A program made the translations under genes and the position numbers. From Zingiber officinale (taxonomy: Eukaryota; Streptophyta; Magnoliopsida; Zingiberales; Zingiberaceae), in the NCBI RefSeq assembly GCF_018446385.1, contig NC_055990.1:139078996-139142995 (forward strand): a DNA stretch of 64,000 nt. Direction: 5' to 3'. Below the pieces are notes generated by a model. The model was not told the DNA's origin. It did not search any database and saw only the letters and a list, made by a program, of their open reading frames with translations. Shown here in pieces: positions 21,823 to 32,282 of the stretch; the stretch's first letter is position 1; each line of letters opens with the position of its first letter.

Positions 21823-22085
21823 GGGTTATGATACATGCTTTTGGTGTTCTGGAGATTTATCGGATACCTGATGCTGGTATTCTAGATATTTGGGTTAGCC
21901 AGGTTTGCGAGTCAAACTGGGCATTATCGGATTTTCGATATGGTTATGTTTCGGATTCCGTTTCAGAATTTTGAGGTCAAATTGGGGACTGGACAGCGAC
22001 GGAACATCTTCTGACGGCAAATAGGTATGTTGTTATTTTATGTTGGTTATATTGGTATTGATATCTGTAATTTAATTTAACAGAT

Positions 22086-23276
22086 ATGAGACGATCTACT
22101 CGTATTGCTGCGAGACGTGGTGCTGGACGACCACGTGCGAGGACCACGGGATCTCTGGATATGCCAGAGATGCCCACTGTTAGTGAGCCTGTCAGTCAGG
22201 GACAGACTCAGGATGCAGCGGGAGCATCGGGCTCTCAAATCCCGATAGCTCCTGTAGAGATACCTACTTTGGCCACACCGACGGTATCCACGCCTACCCT
22301 GTTTACAGTACCATCAGGGGTACCATTGGTGTACCCGACATCTGCTCCAGCGCAGCCTACGGCGTATTCAGTGCCACCACCACTTGGATCTACAGTGTAT
22401 CCTATACCAGTGGCACCTGTACCCCCAGTGCCTACAGTAGCAGCAGCTGCTCCACATCCGGTACCTTTTCCTACCGTACCTCCAGTTGCCACCACTTTTA
22501 TTCCCCAGGCAGTACCACCGACGGCTTATGCTCCGGTATATACAGCAGCACCGGGAGTTCTTCCTCCGGTTTATTCCGCGGTACCACCTGTAGTATCAGC
22601 TCCAGTGTTTCCGCCCGACACAGCTCACTGATATTGTCGCTGCACGAGCTAGGATTCCAGCACTGGCTGAGTCGATGAAGACTCGTTTCACTCTTTTCCG
22701 CGGAGATCTCGATCCGAGTATGGCTCTGTCATGGATAGAGACTATGGAGCAGACTTTCTTCTATATGGCTTGCTCCGAGTGGGAGAAAGCAGAGCTGGCT
22801 GCTTACCATTTACGGGATGAAGCTAATGCCTGGTGGGTTACTCAGCGTTCTATTATTGGTGAGCGCAACGTCACATGGACCAGGTTCAGAGAGGCTTTTG
22901 AGAGCCGTTTCTTTCCACTGTCCTATCAGATGGCTCGCCGACAGGATTTTATGAGTCTGAGGCAGAATAATCGCTCTGTGACCGAGTATAATACTGAATT
23001 CCTCCGGTTGGCTCAGTTTTGTCCAGAGTTAGTTGCGGAGGACAGAACTCGCATGATGCAGTTTATACAGGGATTGGATGGTTATCTGCATGTACAGCTT
23101 GCCGGATTAGGGATTACATCTTACTCTGATGCATTGAATTGAGCTTTGATGATAGAGTTAGCTCAGCAGATAGCATATCCGGACAGGAAAAGGAAGCATA
23201 CGGGTCAGACATCGGGGCAGGTCCAGCAGACTCAGGCGACAGGACAGCCTCAGAGTAGTCGCAGACAGTCAGGTCA
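22086..23276 (+). pseudogene. Ty3/gypsy gag, copy B (frameshift and nonsense)
   Basis: Near-identical to copy A from the 21967 leader through the LTR tip at 23298, with an extra Pro-rich segment near 22375-22425. The frame starting at 22086 ends at 22631 in PPDTAH; the gag domain resumes in another frame from about 22640 and meets a TGA at 23140-23142 where copy A has CGA (SDALN-stop against SDALNR). The inactivating changes differ from those in copy A, so the two decayed separately after duplication. Confidence 0.85.
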
Positions 23277-23476
23277 GAGTTCTTCTGGGGGCGTGACAGT
23301 CCCACTGCCGATCGGACGGTCAGATTGCATCTCAAGGATGCATTGCATATCACAAGAATATTGCACACATCTTAAAGATGTCATGATGCCTTGAGATGCA
23401 ATCTGGACCATCCGATAGGCAGTGGGACATGGGGATAGAGAAAATTCGGGACAGAGGATCCGAACTATCAAGTTGG

Positions 23477-23892
23477 ACCTGGTCACTATTGGGTCTCCAA
23501 GGATCATATTCATTTCCTTGATAGACCATATCAAAGCTATGATCCAGGGGGAGCTAATAGAAAAACTATCTCAATAAATAGATAAAATTGATTAATGCTT
23601 TTTTATTTATTTTCCTTGCAATATACATGCTTAGATTAGGATTGCTTAAGGATCTAAGTGTAATTTACACTTGCTAGTTAAATCTAGGAGTTTCAAAAAG
23701 AAAATTAAATATATATTTCTTTGAGCGATTCTGTCTAGGAAGGGGTAGATGATCTCATACCCAAGAAGGCCTAGAGTCTCGCCCTGACCTGGAAATCAAT
23801 CATGGAAAGACATATTTAATTGACTAATTGGAAAACCTAAGTTTAACTCAAATGTAAATTAATCCTTAGAAATAACCTAAATTAAAAATAAT
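23477..23892 (+). other. Rest of element 1 gag and post-gag region
   Basis: The first 100 bp finish the gag frame (FLDRPYQSYDPGGANR) to a TAA near 23575. The remainder is AT-rich with no gene; it corresponds to the post-gag blocks of elements 2 and 3. Confidence 0.65.
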
Positions 23893-23948
23893 CATCTCAC
23901 AAAATTACTTAAGATTACCTAATTGATAATTTAGAATCGGGTGAGATG
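23893..23948 (+). other. Conserved inverted repeat before the AT array, element 1
   Basis: CATCTCAC (23893-23900) and GTGAGATG (23941-23948) can pair around a 40-nt loop. The same arrangement, with the same span, stands beside the AT-rich array in elements 2 (33475-33528) and 3 (55976-56030). Confidence 0.7.
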
Positions 23949-23994
23949 GATCTAGGTTCAACTAAGTTCAAATTGTTCAAAATTTAAGAAAATT

Positions 23995-25740
23995 TAATTA
24001 AAATCAACTAAACCAAATCAACATTTATTTTAAAATTCTTTACAAATCTTTTGAAAATCAATTTCAAAATTATTTAAAAATCTTTTGAAAATCAATTTCA
24101 AAATTAGTTAAAAAAATTTAAAAATTCTTTGAAAAATTATTTAAAAATCTTTTAAAAATTCTTTAAAAATCATTTTAAAAATATTTTAAAAATTCTTTAA
24201 AAAACATTTTAAAAATCTTTTGAAAATATTTTTAAAAATTCTTTAAAAATCTTTTAAAAATTCTTTAAAAACTATTTTAAAAATCTTTTGAAAATCTTTT
24301 TAAAAATTCTTTAAAAATCATTTTAAAAATATTTTGAAAATGTTTTAAAAATTCTTTAAAAATCATTTTAAAAATTCTTTAAAAATCATTTTAAAAATCT
24401 TTTTAAAATTCTTTAAAAATCATTTTAAAAATCTTTTGAAAATCTTTTTAAAAATCCTTTAAAAATCATTTTAAAAATCATTTTGAAAATATTTTAAAAA
24501 TTATTTTAAAATCATTTTAAAAATCTCTTGAAAATATTTTTAAAAATTCTTTAAAAATTATTTTAAAAATATTTTGAAAACCTTTTTAAAAATTCGTTAA
24601 AAATCATTCTAAAAATCTTTTGAAAATATTTTTAAAAAATTCATTAAAAATCATTTTAAAAATCTTTTGAAAATCTTTTAAAAATTATTTAAAAATTATT
24701 TAAAAATTATTTTAAAAATCATTTTGAAAATCTTTTAAAAATTATTTTAAAATCATTTTTGAAATATTTTGAATTTTTTTTTTAATTCTTTAAAAATCAT
24801 TTGAAAAATCTTTTTAAAAATTCTTTAAAAATCATTTTAAAAATCTTTTTAAAATCATTTAAAAATTTTTTAAAAATCATTTTAAAAATCTTTTGAAAAT
24901 CTTTTTTAAAAATTCTTTAAAAATTATTTTAAAAATCTTTTGAAAATCTTTTAAAAATTCTATAAAAATCTTTTGAACATCTTTTTAAAAATTCTTTAAA
25001 AATCATTTTAAAAATCTTTTGAAAATCCATTAAAAATTCTTTAAAAATCATTTTAAAAATATTTTGAAAATCTTTTAAAAATTCTTTAAAAATCATTTTG
25101 AAAATCTTTTTAAAAATTCTTTAAAAATCTTTTAAAAATTATTTAAAAATCTTTTAAAAATTCTTTAAAAATTCTTTAAAAATCATTTTAAAAATCTTTT
25201 GAAAATATTTTTTTATCTTTTAAAAATTCTTTAAAAATCATTTTGAAAATCTTTTAAAAATTCTTTTAAAATCATTTTAAAAATCTTTTGAAAATATTTT
25301 AAAGATTCTTAAAAAATCATTTTAAAAATCTTTTAAAAATTCTCTAAAAATCATTTTAAAAATCTTTTAAAAATTCTTTAAAAATCATTTTTAAAATCTT
25401 TTGAAAATCTTTTAAATATTCTTTAGAAATCATTTTAAAAATCTTTTGAAAATCTTTTATAAATTCTTTAAAGGTCATTTTAAAAATCTTTTGAAAGTCT
25501 TTTAAAATTTCTTTTAAAATCATTTTGAAAATCTTTTAAAAATTATTTAAAAATCATTTTAAAAAATCTTTTGAAATTCTTTTATAACTTCTTTAAAAAT
25601 CATTTTGAATTTTTTTTAAATTCTTTAAAAATCATTTTAAAAAATATTTTGTAAATTTTTTAAAAAAATTATTTTTTTGAAAAATCATTTCAAAAATCCT
25701 TTAAAAATTCAAAATTCGTTGAAAAAAAAAATTCTTTGAA
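23995..25740 (+). repeat. AT-rich tandem array of element 1, about 11-bp monomer
   Basis: Some 1.7 kb of repeated TTTTAAAAATC, TTTTGAAAATC and TTTAAAAATTC units, combined into a looser higher-order phrase of 30-45 bp. No reading frame. The segment that follows (25741-26946) is AT-rich non-coding DNA ending in the polypurine tract AAAAAGGGAGAGAT next to the 3' LTR. Confidence 0.9.
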
Positions 25741-26946
25741 AACCATTTAAAAATCATTTCAATTTAATTTCAAAACCTTTAGAAAGTTAACTTCAAAATT
25801 ACTTAAAACAGTTAATTAATTTCAAAATATTATTCAATTAATTTCAAAATCTTAATCAGTTTAATGGGGTTTAAAATATCTTTAATTCTCAAATCATATT
25901 ATTAAATTATGGTTGCAAATGTTAACTCCAATTAATTTTTAATATATTCTCAAAAGTTTAACATTTACTCATTTGAAATTCAAACTTATATTTTCAATAT
26001 TTTTTTTTGACAAAGTTAACTTTATCTTACACTCACTCATAAGCTAAACATGTTTGAAAACTTAGAATAGGTGAGATGAAAAATTAGGAAAAATATAAAA
26101 GACCTATTATAGTTTAGACTCTAGGACCCTATGGTTGCATTAATTAAGGGAGAGTAAACAGAGTCAAGCTAATTATCAAGTAACTTTTGAAAAACTTTTC
26201 CAATTTAGCTAAGTTTTTTTCTCAAACTTAGCTTTTCAAATTTAATTAAATATCTTTCGAAAAACTTTTCAAATTTAACTTAGTATTTTATATGGTCTTT
26301 CAAAATTATCTCAAATTTGGTTATACTTTTGTTAAAATCGTTTTCTAGTTTTTTAAAGTTAACTAAATATTTCTTTCAAGAAGTTTTTTAAAGTTAACTA
26401 AATATTTTTTTTCTTCGAAAGCTTTTTCAAATTTAATTAAGTATCTTTCGAACAACTTTAACTAAGTTTTCTTCAAAACTATTTCAAATTTGACTAAGTT
26501 TTCTTTGAAAAATCAAGTTAAAATACTTTTGAAAATATTTTGACTATGTTATCTATCCTTAAATTTAGTATTTTTCAAGCTTAATCAAGTTTTCGTTAAA
26601 CTAAAATTATGTTCTAAACTTAGCTAACTGGCAAAGTGTTTTTTCAACGCAATCATTTTAAAAGCTAAAAATATAGCTAAGTTGATTTTTTTGAAAAATA
26701 TGTGCAACCTTTCAGGGGGAGTTTAAAATCGAATATTTGTTTTTTCTCTTTTCCTAGTATTCTTTTTGATTTATGCTAAAGGGGGAGAGAGAAAAGTTAA
26801 GTAAATTAAGAGTAAACTTAAACATAATCAAAGGGGAAGCATAAATTTTTCTTTGTTATTTATGCTCATGTTTAAGTTTCTGTACTTACTGTCATATTTT
26901 TCTATTTAACTTTGAACCGTGTTGCCATAATCAAAAAGGGAGAGAT

Positions 26947-28577
26947 TGTTGGTGCAGGAAGCATCCGACGATCGAACCTATATTTTGATTATGTCAAAGG
27001 GTTCAAAGTTAGGGTGTTTTGTTTTCTAACATGTTGAATGAGCTTGTAGGAAAAGTCCTAAATGTACTTAGGCAAAAGTCCTTGCTGCGGTTAGGCAGGT
27101 GGAAAATCCTAGGGGGTGGTAACCCTATGCGGGAAGTCTTGGCGGGTCGAGAGCTTTAGGCAAAAGTCCTAGCAGGGGGGGTAACCCTAGGTGGAAAGTC
27201 CTAGTGTCACGAACCAGGTGAAAGACTGGACCAGCCGGGAAGCGAAAGTCCAGCAGAAAGTTCGGAAGCTTTGAACGCTGAGCAAAAGTCCAGTCGATCT
27301 GGAGGATCGCACTGGCAACAGGTAAATCTCCTGAGTGGAGTAGGTGAGGACGCGTTCCCCGTAGAGGGAACAGTAGGCGTCGGGTCGACCTAGGGTTTCC
27401 GGTTGGAAATCCGAAGTCAGACCCGGACAGTCCGATGACTGTCAATTATATCTATCATATTGTTTCTGTACTAACTCTGTGTTGCAGGTATTTTGGGACT
27501 AATACATTTTGCAGGTACCAAAAATACAAGTTAGGCTCGGATGAACAATGTCCGAGGCACCTCCATGGAGCTTGGAGGCGTCTTGGGTGCGAGCCAGAAG
27601 GAGTCTGCGAAGAGAAGCTGAAGGCGCCTTAGATGGATTTGATCAAGGCGCCTTGGAGCTGGGGTTCAAGGCGCCTTGGACTGGCCTTTAAGGCGCCTTG
27701 AGATGGGTAAGCGCAGAAGGAGTCTGCGCTGATCTACGCGGCTGAATTGGCTCGTTAGAGGCACCTCGGACAGGCTTTGTAACGACCCGACCCATTTGGC
27801 AGCCCATTTGGTGACCCTCCAGTCGTCGACCGTCGACCGTCGACCGTGTCGTTACTCTTTAGGACTTTCCACCCCTGGAAGTGGATTTTTGCCTCCCCCA
27901 GGATTTGAACTCTAAACCTCCAGGCTTAAGTATTAGAGTTTATGAATTCTGGTAACCAAGTGAGATGATCTCACTTGGTTACCAGAATTCATAAACTCTA
28001 ATACTTAAGCCTGGAGGTTTAGAGTTCGAATCCTGGGGGAGGCAAAAATCCACTTCCAGGGGTGGAAAGTCCTAGAGAGTAACGGCACGGCCGACGGTCG
28101 ACGGTGGACGACCCGAGGGTCGCCAAATGTGCCGCCAAATGGGTCGGGTCGTTACAGGCTTGGAGGCGCCTCCAGCACTGTTTAAAAGAGGGACTCGACC
28201 AGCAGCTTGAAGACACACCTTCTGAGCAATCCTTACGCCACAAGCTGTTAACGAGACGACCCCGAAGTGCTATAGCAACATCCCGACAACCCGGAGCTTC
28301 AATTTCAATCTAGCTGTTGTCGGTATAAAGTTTATTTCAGTTCATAATTGTACTTAGTTTGTAATACTTTTCATGATTATAGTTGTTGCCAAGCGGAAGC
28401 GATCAACGATCGCGGACCTTGGAGTAGGAGTCGCCACAGGTTCCGAACCAAGTAACCAACTTGTGTTAGCGTGTGTTTGTGTTTAATTTCCGTTGTGTTT
28501 TACTCGATACGTTTTAATCGAACGAAATAGCCACGAGCGCTATTAACCCCCCCTCTCTAGCGCTTCTCGATCCAACA
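26947..28577 (+). repeat. 3' LTR of element 1, carrying a palindromic insertion
   Basis: Runs from TGTTGGTGC to GATCCAACA. Removing the 379-bp insertion and one GGCTT copy leaves about 1,247 bp, close to the 1,257-bp LTR of element 2. GGCGCC-centred palindromes (for example AAGGCGCCTT) cluster at 27550-27710. Confidence 0.88.
27778..28156. mobile_element. 379-bp palindromic element with TG...CA ends and tRNA-like Pol III boxes, TSD GGCTT
   Basis: TGTAACGACCC at the left and GGGTCGTTACA at the right are flanked by GGCTT (27773-27777 and 28157-28161). The two halves are inverse copies about a centre near 27967; the inner 115 bp of each arm are almost perfect and the outer part is somewhat diverged. 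Reading outward from the centre, each arm has a tRNA A-box-like TCTCACTTGGTTACC (27969 onward on the plus strand) and, about 50 bp on, a B box AGTTCGAATCC (28023-28033), as in a tRNA-derived SINE head. The left-arm B box has one change. A foldback dimer of a SINE-like unit is the best description; no transposase is encoded. Confidence 0.75.
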
Positions 28578-28582
28578 TAAAG

Positions 28583-29138
28583 GTCAATCAAAATATAATG
28601 CAAGTAAGATAAGAACTCGGATTGGATTTATTTTTGTAACTGGTGCAAAAGCTTTTTGATAGTCGATTCTGTGTCTATGTAAATTCCTTTGCTATGAGTC
28701 AAACTTTGTACCTTTCTATACTACCATCAGCTTTGCACTTAATGGTAAACACTCATTTGCAGCCTATTATTTTCTTTCCAATTGGTAAGTCAACAACCTC
28801 TCAACTGTCATTTCATCGAGGAGCATTCATCTCTTCTAAAATTGTTAACTTCCAATCAGGGTGATCTAGAGCTTCCTGGATATTTCTTGGTTTATTTTAG
28901 AATTTTGGTTGAATTCTGGAAAAAATACATTTGGCATAAGTACAAATGTGTCAAAATTGATCTTCACTATTTTTTATCTCCCTTGGAAGATCATTTTATT
29001 TAAAGAGGAATTATTTTTTCCCAAAAAATGACATCCATACTAACTAAAACTTTTTTTTGTCTTTGGATTCTAACATTTGTATCCTTTTTTATTATGAGCA
29101 TAGCCAAGAAAAATGTACCTTTTAGCCCTAGGATCAAG
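28583..29138 (-). pseudogene. Ty1/copia pol, part 1: integrase C-terminus and RT start
   Basis: On the minus strand, DPRAKRYIFLGYAHNKKGYK (integrase-to-RT linker), MDVIFWEKIIPL and the RT opening VDLPIGKKIIGC, VFTIKCKADGSIERYKV follow in order. The last runs up to the TAAAG where element 1 sits, and the reading continues at 17426. Several TGA/TAG codons replace Trp, Arg or Gln codons, as expected from C-to-T decay. Confidence 0.85.
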
Positions 29139-29141
29139 ATT

Positions 29142-31525
29142 CACTACAAGAAAATAGGGCTTCAGAAATTCATTTTTAAAACAGAATTAAAATCCGTTTC
29201 AAATTTTAGTAAATCAATAACGGATTTACCACGGAATTACATATCTAGTATACTTTAATAAAATATAATATACAAAAAAATATTTGAAACAGAATTTAAA
29301 ATGAACTAAAAATGAATTTATAAAATAAATTTTTATAAAAAAAATAAATATAGTTTCGAAATAAAATTTTATACAAATTTTTATTTGTAAAAAATCTGTT
29401 TAAAAACTTTTAAATAGAAATAAATTATGTTTTAATTTATATAAATTTCAAAGAAATTTATTAAATTATTTTTTTTTATTTTAATAAAACCCTATGCTAA
29501 ATCCTTCATTTGCATTTGCATTTTTGTTCATCTCTCTCACCAACTTTGTACGTGTATCCCATCGATTTCGTCTGCTGCTCTCAAAAGGTGTATCTTGCGG
29601 GCTTCGTGTATCTCGTCAATTTCGTCTGTTGCTCTCTCTCTCAAAAGGTTATCCCTAATTTCTTCTTCCTCTTTCTATGTGACTGCCACGTCGCACGTCC
29701 TTGTTTTTGTCGGTGGCCACTGCTGCAGACGTGTGTGCCACCATATAATCATTTGAGGCGGCAGCCACGTTGGATGCTCGAGCGACCAAATGTAGAAATT
29801 AATTTATGAGATTGCTATCCTTGACACGATAAGGTTGTTAATACTTATTAGAAATTAATTTGTGAGGCATACTTCAACAAATTCAGAGGCATGCTTCAAC
29901 AAATTCTACTTTAGTATTTGGTTTGGTGTCTCGGATTTCATAGTATCCAAAATAGCATCTTCATGTTTTGTATGCCTGAGATCATTTATGTTCACCAATA
30001 ATTTATAGACTTCCTCTTTTAAAGCTATAATATCTTTCTTAAGAAAATCAATTTCCAGAATTTTGTCTTGCAAAGATAACTCACTTTCTATGAATTTTAT
30101 TCTTCATAGTTCTATGTCAACTAACAACTTTTTCTTTTCTCCATTCTGTTCGAAGACAAAAAGATTTCTTCACTTGGAGGGTTGACACTTCGTATTTGAG
30201 TTACTGCACTTCTCTTATGAAGTCTTTTTGCAATGCTTCCTTAGATAACTTATGGTTATCTAGTTCTTTGCTCTTTATATTTTAGTTCCAAGCTCAACCT
30301 TTCTACATCTCTTGAATTGATACCTATTAGACCTATTAGCTACTTGAGTTTCATTTGGTATTTCCCCTATAATAACACTATATATTTATTAAATTTCTCC
30401 AAAATTCTTCCCAAGTTGTCTTTTTGTGATTGCAACTTGGCATTTTCTTAAAGTGCTTGCATGACTATCTTCTCAGTAGCTTGAAATATAGATAACATAT
30501 GTACAGAAAGATTCCTGAGTTCCTTTAGAAGCCACTTGACATTCTTGGAAATGTTTCATTTAGTATTTCTTAATGTCTCTTTTGCTACCATGGCTCATTT
30601 TACTTGTTCAGCTTTAGCTAATGTGATGGTTGTTAGATCTGCTTCAATCACTCTAGTTTGTTTCTGAAGTTCTTCTGAAGTTTTTTCTTCAATAACTCAA
30701 CATGTAACTCAAGATCACTGATAATTGATAAATGTGCAAAACACTCATATTACATCCTGAGTTGTTAATTTAATATTTTTTTAATACTTAATATTTTATT
30801 AATAGAATTATTTGCTTATTATGAATATTATTCTAGCAATGCATATCAAGTTCTAATATTCAACATTCAAATTTTATTATTTTTTTAATATTTATATTTG
30901 GATATATATGTCGAACCTTAAAATTCACATGTTATTATTAATTTTAAAAATATTGAAGGCGCTGAATTAATACAAATAGTCCTTTTAATATATGTGAATG
31001 ATTAGATAATAATAACATTATAATTTTTGAATTTTATTCATTATTAGCAGTAGAAATTTTTTGTTTGCTATTTATGACCGAATTTATTATTTATTGCAAT
31101 TATCTTTTGCTAAATTTTATTTGTTGTTTACTATAGGAATTATTTTTTGTTTACTACATAAGTCCTGTGTGAATTTTTGTTTGTTGTTTATGACAATTCT
31201 TTTTTGCTAATTTTTTTCTTGTATTCTCTTTTGCTAAAGCCTTTTGCTGAATTTTTTATTTATGTGATGCAAGATGTCAAATAGAGGGACGAAAGATGAT
31301 GGTTCCAATAAAGGAAGATCTCTTACAATACAAGATGAGTATGCATATTAAATTCTTATTAATGATATGCAATTTGAAGAAAATATTGAGTTACATAATA
31401 TTTACTTTAATTATGATATATGTAGGCAACATTATACAATGTATGAACTTGGCAACATACCAAATGAAATAAAGGTATGTAAATTTTATCTTGATAATGT
31501 ATTTATTAAATTACATTAATTATAA
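29142..31525 (+). mobile_element. Possible CACTA (En/Spm-like) element, one end seen
   Basis: CACTACAAGAAAA at 29142, exactly where the copia pol sequence stops, is the standard plant CACTA terminus. Subterminal DNA repeats 'gaaattca' and 'aaatccgtttc' phrases. No matching TTCTTGTAGTG right end was found before 31.5 kb. A short start-like phrase at 31274 (MSNRGTKDDGSNKG) followed by a GTATGT donor-like site near 31473 could be part of an element gene. The right limit given is only where the next feature begins. Confidence 0.4.
29880..30760 (-). pseudogene. Decayed coiled-coil reading frame of unknown origin
   Basis: In the minus direction, scattered in-frame pieces read as coiled coil: EEKTSEELQKQTRVIEADL, ELSLQDKILEIDFLKKDI and IALKEEVYKLLVNINDLRHT, separated by stops and frameshifts. 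I do not recognise the family; a captured host gene fragment or a gag coiled coil are both possible. Confidence 0.35.
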
Positions 31526-32206
31526 TTATTGGTGAAACATATGAAACATATGGAGGGCTATGTCTATGCCAAGGCGCTGGGTGAGGGCGTACAAAAAGAA
31601 CGAGTGGGACGGTCGCATCTTCGAGACGTCTCGAGATAATAAGGGTAGTATACAAGCTGTCAGGACTCTGTATATAGCATAATCCTGAACTCGAAGAAGA
31701 GTGGATCTGAACTCGGTCAGGCCCAAGGGTCTCTCCTCCCCAAAGAAATGCATGTAGATGTCGTCTAATGTAATGTGTGAATAGGGATCACCAAAGGGTA
31801 GGGTCCTACTCGGGTAACATAAGAATGTACACTCGGACTCCCTAAGCTCTAGGCTGGTGCGAAGTAGGGAGGGTGTAAGCTGAAGATCAGTACCACCAAC
31901 TCTGGTGGAATAGGTTCTATCATCAACCTTTTGAAGGTTGTGATAGAACTGGGCACACAGATCTTGGTTGACTGTAGTGGCACAGTAAACCAGTTTATCT
32001 AGATGATAGTGATTTATCATCTCGATAGTGGGTTGACAGTATTGGGACAAAAATTCTCGACCAATATATCTAGGTTTAATTGACTCAAAGGTAAACTTAG
32101 AGAAATCTATCCTATGCTGTTCCGAGGGGAATCTCGGGTCCGTGGAAGGGGCCCTAGCTGGTGTGGTATCAACAATACGACGCTTCCTATTGTTGACTTT
32201 ATACAA
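31526..32206 (-). CDS. Transposon-associated protein of unknown function (putative plant transposon protein type)
   Basis: An open frame of about 226 codons without a clear ATG: coding character begins near 32196 (VNNRKRRIVDTTPARA), after an AT-rich stretch that looks like an intron, with a candidate ATG (MPP) at 32282 and a GT donor at 32271. The simplest junction does not keep frame, so the start is unresolved. The protein contains HRIDFSKFTFESIKPRYIGR, a repeat of aromatic and basic residues, and QLTPSLLRTSLELRESEC. This resembles the plant-transposon domain found beside retroelement genes (PF20167-like, from memory). It ends HMFHMFHQ. It lies 3' of element 2's AT arrays in the same orientation and may be that element's extra ORF. 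Confidence 0.45.
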   Translation of the reverse strand: MYKVNNRKRRIVDTTPARAPSTDPRFPSEQHRIDFSKFTFESIKPRYIGREFLSQYCQPTIEMINHYHLDKLVYCATTVNQDLCAQFYHNLQKVDDRTYSTRVGGTDLQLTPSLLRTSLELRESECTFLCYPSRTLPFGDPYSHITLDDIYMHFFGEERPLGLTEFRSTLLRVQDYAIYRVLTACILPLLSRDVSKMRPSHSFFLYALTQRLGIDIALHMFHMFHQ

Positions 32207-32282
32207 GAAAAATTTGCAAAACTAGCAAAGAATGTAGGAAATAAACGATTGAAAGAGGGTTTAGATTATACCTAGGAGGCAT

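Larger units (their letters stand above)
19913..23298 (+). mobile_element. Chimeric Ty3/gypsy-type element with two tandem gag copies, TSD GTCCC
   Basis: Starts TGTAATACCCCGG and ends GGGGGCGTGACA, flanked by GTCCC (19908-19912; 23299-23303). Order: a full 310-bp LTR (19913-20222), PBS, only about 130 bp of internal DNA, a polypurine tract, the first 92 bp of a second LTR (20369-20460), then Ty3 leader plus gag A, a 12-16 bp LTR tip (to 21729), two PBS motifs, leader plus gag B, and the same LTR tip. The left part looks like a TRIM (tiny LTR element) and the right part like a relative of the chromovirus at 37.5-50.6 kb. No protease, RT or integrase is present. Confidence 0.75.
19869..23466. 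mobile_element. Mutator-like palindromic MITE (about 207 bp), split by a Ty3-type insertion
   Basis: The left end GTGTTCGGATCCTCTGTCCC mirrors the right end (inverse of GGGACAGAGGATCCGAACT). Flanks repeat ATCAAGTTGG (19859-19868 and 23467-23476), a 9-10 bp duplication typical of Mutator-like elements. The sister gag of element 2 shows the empty site with one copy. Removing the inner LTR element leaves about 207 bp that is nearly one palindrome: the arms include ACTGCC..ATCGGA and GATTGCATCTCAAGG on both sides of a loop of about 45 bp. No coding capacity. Confidence 0.82.
17427..28577 (+). mobile_element. Element 1: gag-only copia-like LTR element, TSD TAAAG
   Basis: The left LTR starts at 17427 (TATTGGTGC, a decayed TGTTGGTGC) after TAAAG (17422-17426); the right LTR ends CCAACA at 28577 before TAAAG (28578-28582). 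Both flanks are halves of one copia RT gene, which proves the insertion. Inside are a UBN2-type gag, a post-gag inverted repeat, a 1.7-kb AT-rich array and a polypurine tract before the 3' LTR. No protease, integrase or RT was found, so it matches the TR-GAG class of non-autonomous elements and needed an autonomous relative to move. It has itself been hit by a Mutator-like MITE, a chimeric Ty3 element and a palindromic element. Confidence 0.88.

Noticed and set aside
24000..25740. AT-rich array as a centromeric satellite or matrix attachment region
   Set aside because: It is confined between gag and the 3' LTR of one element, and equivalents sit in the same position in two others, so it belongs to the elements.
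28022..28033. tRNA gene suggested by the B box GAGTTCGAATCC
   Set aside because: No acceptor stem closure or anticodon arm of tRNA form, and the unit is mirrored in a palindromic repeat; a tRNA-derived repeat fits better.
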